Below are positions 1-6,357 of a DNA stretch of 9,298 nucleotides, piece after piece. Source of the stretch: Chloroflexota bacterium (GTDB lineage Bacteria > Chloroflexota > Limnocylindria > Limnocylindrales > CSP1-4); the NCBI GenBank assembly GCA_021812735.1, contig JAKAMV010000331.1, positions 1 to 9,298 of the forward strand, read 5' to 3'. A program made the translations under genes and the position numbers. Numbering within the stretch: position 1 is the stretch's first letter; the number at the start of each line of letters is the position of its first letter. Under the pieces are notes generated by a model. The model ran no database searches and was not told where the DNA came from. It saw only the letters and a list, made by a program, of their open reading frames with translations.

Positions 1-1
1 G

Positions 2-1588
2 GCGAGCGGGGACCGCCGCGGGTCGCCGGGGGCGGTGCTGCGAGCGGGCGCGATGCGGTTCCTGGGCAGGATCAGCTACTCGCTCTACCTCTGGCACTGG
101 CCGATCCTCGCGCTGCCGGCGGTGCTCCTCGGGGCGGCACCATCGGCGCCGCTGACCGCGGCCCTCGTGGCCGGCGCGGTCGTGGCGTCGTACCTGAGCT
201 ATCGGTTCGTGGAGCAGCCGTTCCGCCGGCCGGGCGCCCATCTGCCGGCCGCGGCAACCCTCCGGCGGGCGGCCGCCGTCGTGACCGGCGTCTGCGTCCT
301 CACCGTCGGCGCGGGCGCCCTCGGCACGGCTGCCGCCGGCTTGGGCCCGGTCCCGGCGTCTGCGCCCGTGGCCGCTGCCGGGACCCAGTCCACGGCGCCG
401 GGCCAGACCGCCGGGGGCGCCGACAACCCGGCGGCGCTCGACGACCCGAGCCTGCTGCCGGACCAGGCGCTCCTCGGGGCGCCGAGCCCCTCCCCGTCAC
501 GCGCCAGCGTGGCTCCCGGGACCGCGGGAGCGTCGGCGACACCCGTCACGCCCTCGCCCGGGCCGTCCCCGACTGGCGCGGCGACACCCGCCACACCCGC
601 GCCGAGGCCGTCCTTCGTGGCCACCGTGGTCGCACCGCCCGCGGGCGTCGCGGCGACCGGGGCGCTGCCCGCGACCGTCCGGCCCAGCCTCGCCTCCGCC
701 CGGGACGACGCGGAGCCGCTCCTGGGCCACGGCTGCGGGGACGACCACGGGGCCACCGTGCCGAGCGTCTGCGTCTTCGGGAGCAAGGACGCCGCGCACA
801 CGGTCGTGCTCATCGGGGATTCCCACGCCGCCCAGTGGTTCGGCGCCCTGCGGGTCCTCGCGGAGCAGCGGGGCTGGCGGCTGATCCCCCTGACCAAGGC
901 CGCCTGCACGCTCACCAGCGAGCGGATCGTCGACACCTACACCCGGCGCGAGTACACGGAGTGCGCGGCCTGGCGCGACGCGGTGATGCGGATCGTCCCG
1001 AGCCTCCACCCCGACCTGGTCGTGGTCGCCCTCAACCGCTGGATCATCCCCGCCGCCGGCGAGCCGGCCACGATGAGCGGCGAGGGACGGGCGATCGGCC
1101 AGCTGCTGGCGAGGCTGCCGCATCCGGTCGTCCTCATCTCGGACACGCCGGACTTCGGGCTGGACGTGCCCGCGTGCCTCGCCTCGCACCGGTCCAACCT
1201 CGACGCCTGCCGGGCGCCGGCCGGCGCCGCCGGCGGCTACTTCGTCCCCCGCGAGAAGACCGCCGCGACCGTCGGCATGGCCACCTGGCTGGACATGACG
1301 CGGGCCGTGTGCCCGAGCCTGCCCTGCTCGCCCGTGGTGGACGGCACCATCGTGATGCGCGACAGCCACCACATGACCTACACCTTCTCGCGCCACCTGG
1401 CGGGCCCGCTGGGCGCCGCGCTCGACGCCGCGGGGGTTGGGCTGGACCCGCCAGCGCCGGGGTCCTCGCTGCCGCCCTCGCCGGCCACCTCGACGTCGCC
1501 TGCCGCCGCGCTGCCGCAGGGGGAGCCGCGTTCCCGGGCCCCGGCCGGGAACCTCGCCGTGGACGGGACGGCGAGGGCCACGGGCTAG
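2..1588 (+). CDS. Acyltransferase-3 / SGNH domain protein, 5' end outside window
   Basis: This is the C-terminal part of a membrane O-acyltransferase of the OatA-like type, in which an acyltransferase-3 membrane domain is fused to an extracytoplasmic SGNH domain. Such proteins transfer acyl groups to cell-wall or surface glycans. The frame is open to the window edge and the GTG at 35 falls inside a conserved family segment, so the true start lies upstream. Numbered from that GTG, residues 7-24 carry the typical FLGRISYSLYLWHWP motif closing the acyltransferase-3 domain. Hydrophobic segments follow at about 24-58 and 78-100, then a Pro/Ala/Ser/Thr-rich linker to about 225. The SGNH nucleophile block is LIGDSHAAQWF (Asp262, Ser263) and the C-terminal DxxH block is Asp443-Ser-His-His446. 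About 55 residues of Pro/Ser-rich tail follow. Domain identity is firm; the acceptor glycan is unknown. Confidence 0.88.
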   Translation, partial: ASGDRRGSPGAVLRAGAMRFLGRISYSLYLWHWPILALPAVLLGAAPSAPLTAALVAGAVVASYLSYRFVEQPFRRPGAHLPAAATLRRAAAVVTGVCVLTVGAGALGTAAAGLGPVPASAPVAAAGTQSTAPGQTAGGADNPAALDDPSLLPDQALLGAPSPSPSRASVAPGTAGASATPVTPSPGPSPTGAATPATPAPRPSFVATVVAPPAGVAATGALPATVRPSLASARDDAEPLLGHGCGDDHGATVPSVCVFGSKDAAHTVVLIGDSHAAQWFGALRVLAEQRGWRLIPLTKAACTLTSERIVDTYTRREYTECAAWRDAVMRIVPSLHPDLVVVALNRWIIPAAGEPATMSGEGRAIGQLLARLPHPVVLISDTPDFGLDVPACLASHRSNLDACRAPAGAAGGYFVPREKTAATVGMATWLDMTRAVCPSLPCSPVVDGTIVMRDSHHMTYTFSRHLAGPLGAALDAAGVGLDPPAPGSSLPPSPATSTSPAAALPQGEPRSRAPAGNLAVDGTARATG

Positions 1589-1606
1589 GCGGCACCGGCC
1601 GTCGGC

Positions 1607-1612
1607 TACACT
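1607..1612 (+). promoter_or_regulatory. Putative -10 box of the tRNA-Arg promoter
   Basis: TACACT lies 11 bases before the first base of the tRNA, in the 35-bp gap after the acyltransferase stop codon. It fits the TAnnnT form of a -10 hexamer at a suitable distance. No convincing -35 is visible 17 bp upstream, where the stop codon of the preceding gene falls. Confidence 0.45.
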
Positions 1613-1623
1613 GTGCCCGCCGC

Positions 1624-1700
<77 letters not shown>

Positions 1701-1759
1701 CTGTCTTGAGTCGCGACATGGGCGACACGTGACGAAGGGCACGATCCGATGGCGATTGC

Positions 1760-1803
1760 GCCAACGGTTGCGTCGCGGCGAAGAGTGCCAACGGTTGCGT
1801 CGC
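1760..1803. repeat. Pair of 17-bp direct repeats
   Basis: GCCAACGGTTGCGTCGC occurs at 1760-1776 and again, identical, at 1787-1803, a 27-bp period. The octamer GCACGATC lies on both sides of the pair (1739-1746 and 1802-1809). The pair lies 60 bp past the tRNA 3' end. Possible roles are protein-binding sites or part of an integration junction; nothing here decides which. Confidence 0.75.
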
Positions 1804-1975
1804 ACGATCTGCTGCCTGACCGGTGCGTCACGGTAGGCACAGTCGGTGCAAGGCCCGTGGTACAGACGTCAGGCTGCTCATCTCGTCCACAACCACCCGT
1901 CCGGCAACCCAAGCCGCCACGTGAAATCGCGCGGCAATCGTCCAGCGCCAGATCGCGGGCTAGTTGTCCGAACCT

Positions 1976-1996
1976 ACCTACTCACGTTCAGTAGGT
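1976..1996. repeat. Perfect 7-bp inverted repeat upstream of the 2067 gene
   Basis: ACCTACT (1976-1982) and AGTAGGT (1990-1996) are exact reverse complements around a 7-base loop. There is no T-tract after the right arm, so an intrinsic terminator is unlikely. It lies about 70 bp before the start codon at 2067 and could be an operator. Confidence 0.5.
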
Positions 1997-2023
1997 GTGC
2001 ACGCCGGCGCGATCGTGACCCCT

Positions 2024-2066
2024 CCTAGCAGGCGACGCGCTAGGCTTCGCGCTAGAAGGGGGCACG
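2024..2066 (+). promoter_or_regulatory. Repeat cluster and ribosome binding site before the 2067 gene
   Basis: CCTAGC (2024-2029) and GCTAGG (2039-2044) form an inverted repeat. CGCGCTAG occurs twice in direct order (2036-2043 and 2048-2055, 12-bp period). TAGGCT at 2041-2046 could act as a -10 element, though no -35 match is seen. AGAAGGGGG, ending five bases before the ATG at 2067, is a good Shine-Dalgarno sequence and supports that start. Repeats overlapping a possible promoter suggest regulation, but this is inference. Confidence 0.4.
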
Positions 2067-3155
2067 ATGCCGACGACGCCGGGAGTGCAGACATACCGCG
2101 AGCTGGAGAACTGGCTCTCGGCGACCATGGCGCATCGCAGCCGCCCGGCAGTCAAGACCTACCTCGTCGAGCCGGCGCCCAGGCTCCTTGGCCGGGATCT
2201 CCAGGAGTTCCTCCGGCGATCCTTCCGTGCGGCCAGCCCCCGCCGTCGCGTCGCCGTGACGCCGCTCCCCGAGAACGCCGACGTCCTCGAGGCCCAGATC
2301 GGCAAGGTTAGGCTCTGGGTCGAGACCGGTGACGACCGCTTCTGGCAGGTGCACTCGATCGACGAGACGAGCGTCGTCGCGCCGATCGTCGACCGCTGGA
2401 TCGCCCTGACGCCAGAGCTCGACGCCCCCTGGTTCCCCGAGCAGCTCCTCCGCGCCATCGCAGACGTCGGCGAGTTCATCGGCTTCGGGCTCTCGTACAG
2501 CCGCGCCTACTTCGCGGAGGACCCCGACGGCGCCGAGTCGCTGTCCGTGCGCGTGAGCGGGTCGGAGTCACGGGAGGCCCTCCACGACCTCCAAGGACAG
2601 CACACGTTCCTCCGCGCAAGTGCTCTCAGCATGGTGCGGGTGCGGAATCCGTTCGCGGGGCCTGGAGCGACCGAGGTGGGACGGATCACGACATCGCTTA
2701 ATGCGCGCGGCCGCGTCAGCAGCCGCGGCGACAGCTTCCTGCGCCACCGCGACTTCCTCCGCTACGGCGCTGACCTCTACCGGGCAACCGAGGCCCGCAT
2801 CGCCGAGTCGATGACGATCGGAGGCCTCGACCAGTCGGGCGAGGGCCTGCGCAGCCCGATCGTTGTAAGGCTCGCCTCGCCGGTCGATGACCTCAGCGCC
2901 TTCTGCGGGCGCCTGTTCTCCGGCGGCGACCCGTTTCGGCTCTGGGGCTTCCTCGAGCGCCGGTCGCCCGACCTCATCGTCGCGAACACGTTCGACCCGC
3001 GCTCCGGCGCCTCCTTCACGGTCGAGGCCACGCCGGACGCGCTTCGCATCTTCCTCCCGACGGGCACGAGCGGCACCGTCGTGCTGCGCCTAGTCACGCT
3101 GCTCCAGCAGCATCACGACCGGCGCGCAGAGGTCGACGGGCTCGTCCTCGGCTAG
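2067..3155 (+). CDS. Hypothetical protein, 362 aa, in defence-like region
   Basis: I do not recognise a family for this protein. It is a soluble, mixed alpha/beta-looking protein with no signal peptide, membrane segment or clear catalytic motif. The N-terminal third is basic with Arg-rich patches (around residues 50-62). The C-terminal third, with FDPRSGASFTVEATPDALRIFLP followed by LRLVTLLQQHH near the end, reads as a compact beta-rich domain ending in a helix. The ATG at 2067 is preceded by a strong AGAAGGGGG ribosome binding site. The gene is transcribed away from the tRNA and ends tail to tail with the PD-(D/E)XK gene, sharing the 4-bp CTAG that contains both stop codons. That close convergence suggests the two have stayed together. 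A partner or control role for the nuclease is possible but unsupported by any motif. Confidence 0.8.
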   Translation: MPTTPGVQTYRELENWLSATMAHRSRPAVKTYLVEPAPRLLGRDLQEFLRRSFRAASPRRRVAVTPLPENADVLEAQIGKVRLWVETGDDRFWQVHSIDETSVVAPIVDRWIALTPELDAPWFPEQLLRAIADVGEFIGFGLSYSRAYFAEDPDGAESLSVRVSGSESREALHDLQGQHTFLRASALSMVRVRNPFAGPGATEVGRITTSLNARGRVSSRGDSFLRHRDFLRYGADLYRATEARIAESMTIGGLDQSGEGLRSPIVVRLASPVDDLSAFCGRLFSGGDPFRLWGFLERRSPDLIVANTFDPRSGASFTVEATPDALRIFLPTGTSGTVVLRLVTLLQQHHDRRAEVDGLVLG

Positions 3156-4138
3156 TCCTCGGGCCAAAGGGCGAGCTGGTCCGGCTTCGTGACCTTGATC
3201 CGGCGGCTCCTGGCGAGCGATTTCCGCTGCTCGGCAGCGAGCCCACGCCGGAGTGCGGTCAGGGTGGTGACGCTTGCCGGCACCCCCGCTCGGACACCGT
3301 CGAGGAGCAGGCGTCGGGTCGAGCCGTCGTACCGGGTCATCCGTCGGAGTGATCCCTCCGACATCTCCCTGAGCACGGTCGCAACGATCTTGGCCCACGA
3401 GTTCTGGCGGCCCGGGTCGGTCACCCGCCATACCGCCGCGTGCGTGAGCCGCGCGGCGTCGTCGGCCGAGACCGACGCGTCGCCGCGCTTGGCGGCGCTC
3501 AAGATCAGCGGTGCGATGGCCGCCACCACGCGCTCGCGCCCATCGGTCGGGTCGTGCGAGAACGGGCCGTAGGAGCGCGGCCACGGCGTCCTGGGGAGCG
3601 CCCTCACCGCCGGCGCGATCCGGTTGTCGCCGAGGTTGTCCGGCGCGACGTCAAACGCGCCGCTGTCGGCGCGAAGCCAACTCGTGCCGAGCCTCTCGAT
3701 GTCCGGCAGCTTGGGCTCGAGCTTGTCGGTCTCGGCGACCAGCAGGCCGCGGGTCTGCGGCGGGCGGCTGGATCCGCGGGGCAGGGCGAGCGCCTCTGCC
3801 CACTGCTCCGCCGGCACCGCCTTGCCCTCGGGTACCTGGCTGAGGCCAGCGTCGGCCCCGCTCTTGCACTCGATCGCGAGGATCGTGTTGGTGTTGGCGC
3901 GGTGGGCGACCGTGTCGAGCCTCGACTGCACCGGGCGCCCGGGCGGGTCGCTCGTCGGGTCGAGCAGCGTGATCCCGGCGTCGAAGTGGTGCAGCCGGTA
4001 CCCGAGCCGGTACAACACGTTCGGCCACGCCGAGCCGTGCTCGGCGAGCAGCGCGACGACGAGGTTCTCGAGGTCGATGTGCTCGATCGGCGCAGCCGCC
4101 GAGAAGATCGAGGCCCGCTTCCGCCTTACCGCCCGCAT
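3152..4138 (-). CDS. PD-(D/E)XK nuclease-like protein, 328 aa
   Basis: This is a probable endonuclease-fold protein. Residues 73-94 read RLDTVAHRANTNTILAIECKSG. Asp75, followed after a hydrophobic strand by Glu90-Cys-Lys92, matches the D...ExK metal-binding core of PD-(D/E)XK nucleases, where the acids bind Mg2+ and the lysine assists catalysis. The N-terminal region is basic (MRAVRRKRAS) and helical. The C-terminal 200 residues hold several Arg-rich helices that might bind nucleic acid, and the protein ends in LALWPED. No helicase, methylase or membrane segment is fused. The ATG at 4136-4138 follows an AGGGGACGGGGG ribosome binding site on the minus strand. Downstream it overlaps the stop of the convergent 2067 gene by 4 bp. 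A restriction or anti-phage role is inferred from the fold and the neighbouring hsdR-HNH-PIN operon. The exact family is not recognised. Confidence 0.82.
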   Translation of the reverse strand: MRAVRRKRASIFSAAAPIEHIDLENLVVALLAEHGSAWPNVLYRLGYRLHHFDAGITLLDPTSDPPGRPVQSRLDTVAHRANTNTILAIECKSGADAGLSQVPEGKAVPAEQWAEALALPRGSSRPPQTRGLLVAETDKLEPKLPDIERLGTSWLRADSGAFDVAPDNLGDNRIAPAVRALPRTPWPRSYGPFSHDPTDGRERVVAAIAPLILSAAKRGDASVSADDAARLTHAAVWRVTDPGRQNSWAKIVATVLREMSEGSLRRMTRYDGSTRRLLLDGVRAGVPASVTTLTALRRGLAAEQRKSLARSRRIKVTKPDQLALWPED

Positions 4139-4296
4139 CCCCCGTCCCCTAAACTGCGCGACCGTCGTACCCCGCAGCGTAACGGGTGGCTCGCGAGCCT
4201 GCGCGACGCATTCGTGATCAGCGCTCCTGCCATGACGGCTGCTCGTAGCACACGGAGGGATGTCAACGCGCGCTTTGGGGCACCGGGTTCAACTCG

Positions 4297-4357
4297 CTCG
4301 GCCCCGGCAGCCGACACGGCGGCAGACGGCGCGGCCCTGCCGACGCAAGGGGCCGAG
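4297..4357. repeat. Nested inverted repeats downstream of the PIN operon
   Basis: A perfect 9-bp outer stem, CTCGGCCCC (4297-4305) with GGGGCCGAG (4349-4357), encloses an inner 6-bp stem, CGGCAG (4320-4325) with CTGCCG (4337-4342). It lies within 90 bp past the stop of the - strand operon and before the next - strand gene. It may therefore terminate or attenuate transcription or protect RNA 3' ends. No U-tract follows on either strand. The rest of 4139-4381 holds only the palindrome GGCTCGCGAGCC at 4188-4199 and the upstream region of the nuclease gene. Confidence 0.55.
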
Positions 4358-4381
4358 GTCCCGGGCCGATAGGATCACGCT

Positions 4382-4894
4382 CTAGAACAGCGGCTCGTCG
4401 TCAGCCCACTGGTCGCGGAGCCACGCAAGCGATTCGGGATCGATGTACTTCAAGTACCTGCTGGACAGGATCTCGTAGAACGCCTTGACATCTGCGTCGG
4501 TCAGGATGTTCCTGACCTGGGAGTTGGTCATGGCCGCATCGACAAGAGCGCGGATCTGGTCGGGCGTGTAGTCGGCAAAGTTCTCGAGCTTCGAGATCGC
4601 GAGGTGCGTTCCGCGGAAGTTGGGGCTCGTGATCAGGTTGTTGATGGCGATCTCCTTCTCGAGGTCTGCTGCCAGCTTGATGTCGGGGTAGCGGTCGCGG
4701 AACAACGCGCTGAGGCTCGTATGAAGCGAAAGGGTCGACAGCTGCCGCTCGGCCCACTCCACCACGAGGAACTCGTCAAGAGCCGTGTCATCGAGGGCCG
4801 ATCTGTAGTCCCGGTCGGCCGACACAAGGACAAGATCCGCGCTGTCGGCGACCCCAGCGAGAAGGATCTCCCAGTTGACTGCATCGCCGAGTGA
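4382..4894 (-). pseudogene. 3' half of PIN-domain nuclease gene, cut off by transposon
   Basis: This is the C-terminal portion of the PIN gene whose 5' part lies at 6993-7493. It supplies residues 167-336 of the reconstructed protein, starting SLGDAVNWEILL. It contains the remaining PIN acids: Asp170 in LGDAVNWE and Asp193/Asp195 in VSADRDY. These normally join the N-terminal Asp20 and Glu61 to bind Mg2+ for RNA cleavage. After residue 200 comes a helical C-terminal region ending WADDEPLF. The reading frame has no internal stop or frameshift. It remains open into the transposon as far as an ATG at 5042-5044, but those first 50 codons are IS sequence, antisense to the start of the transposase. 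A fusion protein from that start would lack Asp20 and Glu61 and should be inactive. Confidence 0.88.
4892..4894. repeat. Target site duplication TGA, left copy
   Basis: TGA abuts the left inverted repeat; the matching copy is at 6993-6995 next to the right inverted repeat. A 3-bp TNA duplication is typical of several IS5-family subgroups (the IS427, IS1031 and ISL2 type). Removing one copy together with the element restores the PIN reading frame exactly. Confidence 0.88.
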
Positions 4895-4912
4895 GAGCCT
4901 GTGAATGAACTC
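4895..4912 (+). repeat. Left terminal inverted repeat of the transposon
   Basis: GAGCCTGTGAATGAACTC is the exact reverse complement of 6975-6992. The outer eight bases (GAGCCTGT) recur in the same orientation inside the element at 4943-4950, a possible second transposase-binding site. Confidence 0.93.
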
Positions 4913-4976
4913 CACCGCACGATCTGGCCCATTCGTGCCATAGAGCCTGTCATCGTGGGGCGGCACGATCACGCCC

Positions 4977-5759
4977 ATGCCGTCGATGGTCGAGCTGGAC
5001 AACACCGAGTGGGCGCTGGTCGAAGACCTGTTCGACCCATCCAAGCGTGAGGGCCGGCCCGCGACCTACTCGCGGCGCGAGATGGTCAACGCCATCCTGT
5101 TCATCGCCCGCACCGGCTGCCAGTGGCGCTACCTCCCCGCCTGCTACCCACCCTGGGAGGCCGTCTGGCAGCAGTGGCGACGGTGGCGGGCGAGCGGCGT
5201 CTGGGCGACGGCGATGGAGCGCATCGCCGAGATGATCCGCAAGCGCCACGGTCGGACCGCGACGCCCTCGATGGTCATGATCGACGGCCAGACCGTGCGG
5301 GGCGGTCGGGCCGGCCCGACCTTCCACGAGAAGGGCGGGCGCGGCGGGCGGACCAACGGGGCCAAGCGCAGCGTCGTCATCGACATCCTCGGGCTGCCCC
5401 TCGCCGTCTCGGTCGAGTCCGCCCGCCCGCACGACGTCAGCGCGGGCCGCCGCCTCCTCGACGCGACCCTACCGGCTCTCGGCACGGTCCGGGCGGTCGT
5501 CGCCGACCGGGGCTACCGGGGCCTCGGCAAGATGACGGCCAGGAAGGGCATCCGGCTCGACATCAAGGCCCCGCCGAAGGGGACCGACGGCTTCACGCCG
5601 ATCGCCCCGCTCTACCGCGTCGAGCACGCCTTCGCGCGCCTGGGGCGCTGGCGACGGCTGTCGCGCTGCTACGAGGGGAGCGCCGAGAGCGCCCGTGCCT
5701 GGCTCGAAGTCGCCTCGCTCGGCTACCTGTTCGCGCGGCTCCGTGTGGAGCCGGCCTGA
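4977..5759 (+). CDS. IS5-family DDE transposase
   Basis: This 260-aa transposase would cut and join the ends of the surrounding element. Its N-terminal domain (residues 10-75) has the family pattern TEWALVEDLF ... ARTGCQWRYLPACYPPW ... W, a helix-turn-helix-rich DNA-binding region. The DDE triad is visible as Asp103 in VMIDGQTV, Asp177 in VVADRGYRG and Glu216 in YRVEHAFARLGRWRRLSRCYE, the last being the usual C-terminal signature block. The length suits IS1031/ISL2-like members, in line with the TNA duplication. The ATG at 4977 is the first possible in-frame start after a stop at 4941, and an ATG at 4986 is an alternative. No good ribosome binding site precedes either, suggesting low expression. 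The gene is complete. It converges on the passenger nucleotidyltransferase gene with 13 bp between the stop codons. Confidence 0.95.
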   Translation: MPSMVELDNTEWALVEDLFDPSKREGRPATYSRREMVNAILFIARTGCQWRYLPACYPPWEAVWQQWRRWRASGVWATAMERIAEMIRKRHGRTATPSMVMIDGQTVRGGRAGPTFHEKGGRGGRTNGAKRSVVIDILGLPLAVSVESARPHDVSAGRRLLDATLPALGTVRAVVADRGYRGLGKMTARKGIRLDIKAPPKGTDGFTPIAPLYRVEHAFARLGRWRRLSRCYEGSAESARAWLEVASLGYLFARLRVEPA

Positions 5760-5767
5760 TCGGCTCC
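5736..5767. terminator. Two mutually exclusive hairpins at the transposase stop
   Basis: CGGCTCC (5736-5742), GGAGCCG (5747-5753) and CGGCTCC (5761-5767) follow in order. The middle block can pair with either neighbour: a 7-bp stem with a GTGT loop, or a 7-bp stem with a 7-base loop containing the stop codon. The site lies at the junction of two convergent genes, where a bidirectional terminator would be expected. There is no T-tract, so termination is uncertain. Confidence 0.45.
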
Positions 5768-5772
5768 GCCGG

Positions 5773-6357
5773 TCAGTCGGAGGAGGCGGGGTCGGCCTCA
5801 CCCCTGGCTGGTGCGGGGCGCTCGGCGAGGCGGCGCTGCTCCTCGACCCAGTCCTCGGCCTTCTCGAGCGTCTCCCGGTCGACCCGCTCGACGATCCGGA
5901 TCCGCTCGATCAGCAGGTCGGCGTCGAGCTCCCCGATGCGCAGAAGCTCGGCCACGAACGCCTTGTCCTGCGGGCGGAAGGCGCCCATCTTCGCAGCCGC
6001 GATGTCCGTCAGGTCCGGGCACCACACGACGGGCGACGGCTCGAACGGGACGCGGATCGGGATCTGCCGGTCGCGCCATCCGGTCGGGTAGCGGGCGGTG
6101 TGCTCGCTCACGACGTCCACCCAGACCTGCCTCTCCTTCGCATACGCCGACAGCGGGCCGAGCTGCCGCAGCACGGAGTCCCATTTGCGGATGCGGTCGA
6201 GGATCGCGTCGAGGTCCGCCGACACCGCGAGCGGCCCCGCGATCTTCTCTGGCGGCAGGTGGGCGTGGATCGCGTTGCTGCCGATGATCTCGAACTCCGG
6301 GATCTCCGCCACCTGCCCGATGAGCCAGACCAGGTTGTTGAACTCGTCGCGGTTCAC
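5773..6357 (-). CDS. DUF6036-like nucleotidyltransferase, putative toxin of passenger module
   Basis: This 194-aa protein resembles the DUF6036 group of nucleotidyltransferase-fold proteins. Near residue 25 it has EIIGSNAIHAHLP, in the position of the glycine-serine nucleotide-binding motif. SADLDAI, about 20 residues later, corresponds to the acidic metal-binding motif. DLTDIAAAKMGAFRPQDKAFVAELL, near residue 120, matches the conserved helical block of the family. The C-terminus is a charged helix and a loose tail. The GTG start (6355-6357) overlaps the stop of the upstream HTH gene as GTGA, implying translational coupling. The frame is open further upstream to 6534, but that part only shadows the HTH gene. 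Related nucleotidyltransferases, such as AbiEii/MenT types, can act as toxins on tRNA or other targets. The toxin role here is inferred from pairing with an HTH protein. Confidence 0.82.
   Translation of the reverse strand: MNRDEFNNLVWLIGQVAEIPEFEIIGSNAIHAHLPPEKIAGPLAVSADLDAILDRIRKWDSVLRQLGPLSAYAKERQVWVDVVSEHTARYPTGWRDRQIPIRVPFEPSPVVWCPDLTDIAAAKMGAFRPQDKAFVAELLRIGELDADLLIERIRIVERVDRETLEKAEDWVEEQRRLAERPAPARGEADPASSD

Larger units (their letters stand above)
1701..2066. other. Gene-free stretch between tRNA-Arg and the first accessory gene
   Basis: I see no credible gene in these 366 bases. The short open frames here lack ribosome binding sites and protein-like composition, and some simply read through the tRNA. 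The stretch holds a 17-bp direct repeat pair (1760-1803), a hairpin (1976-1996) and an inverted plus direct repeat cluster just before the next gene (2024-2055). It may contain a recombination junction or the control region of the 2067 gene. Confidence 0.6.

Noticed and set aside
497..1396. 299-codon minus-strand frame opposite the acyltransferase
   Set aside because: It lies antisense to conserved SGNH motifs and has Gly/Arg/His-biased composition, typical of shadow frames in GC-rich DNA.
1749..2028. Small plus-strand frames of 81 and 60 codons after the tRNA
   Set aside because: They start without ribosome binding sites, span the direct repeats and show no protein-like composition.
4126..4317. 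63-codon minus-strand frame upstream of the nuclease gene
   Set aside because: Arg/Ala-rich composition, no ribosome binding site, overlaps the nuclease start and the hairpin region; not convincing as a small gene.
3440..4372. 310-codon plus-strand frame opposite the PD-(D/E)XK gene
   Set aside because: Arg/Val-rich composition without motifs, no ribosome binding site; the opposite frame has a nuclease core and a strong ribosome binding site.
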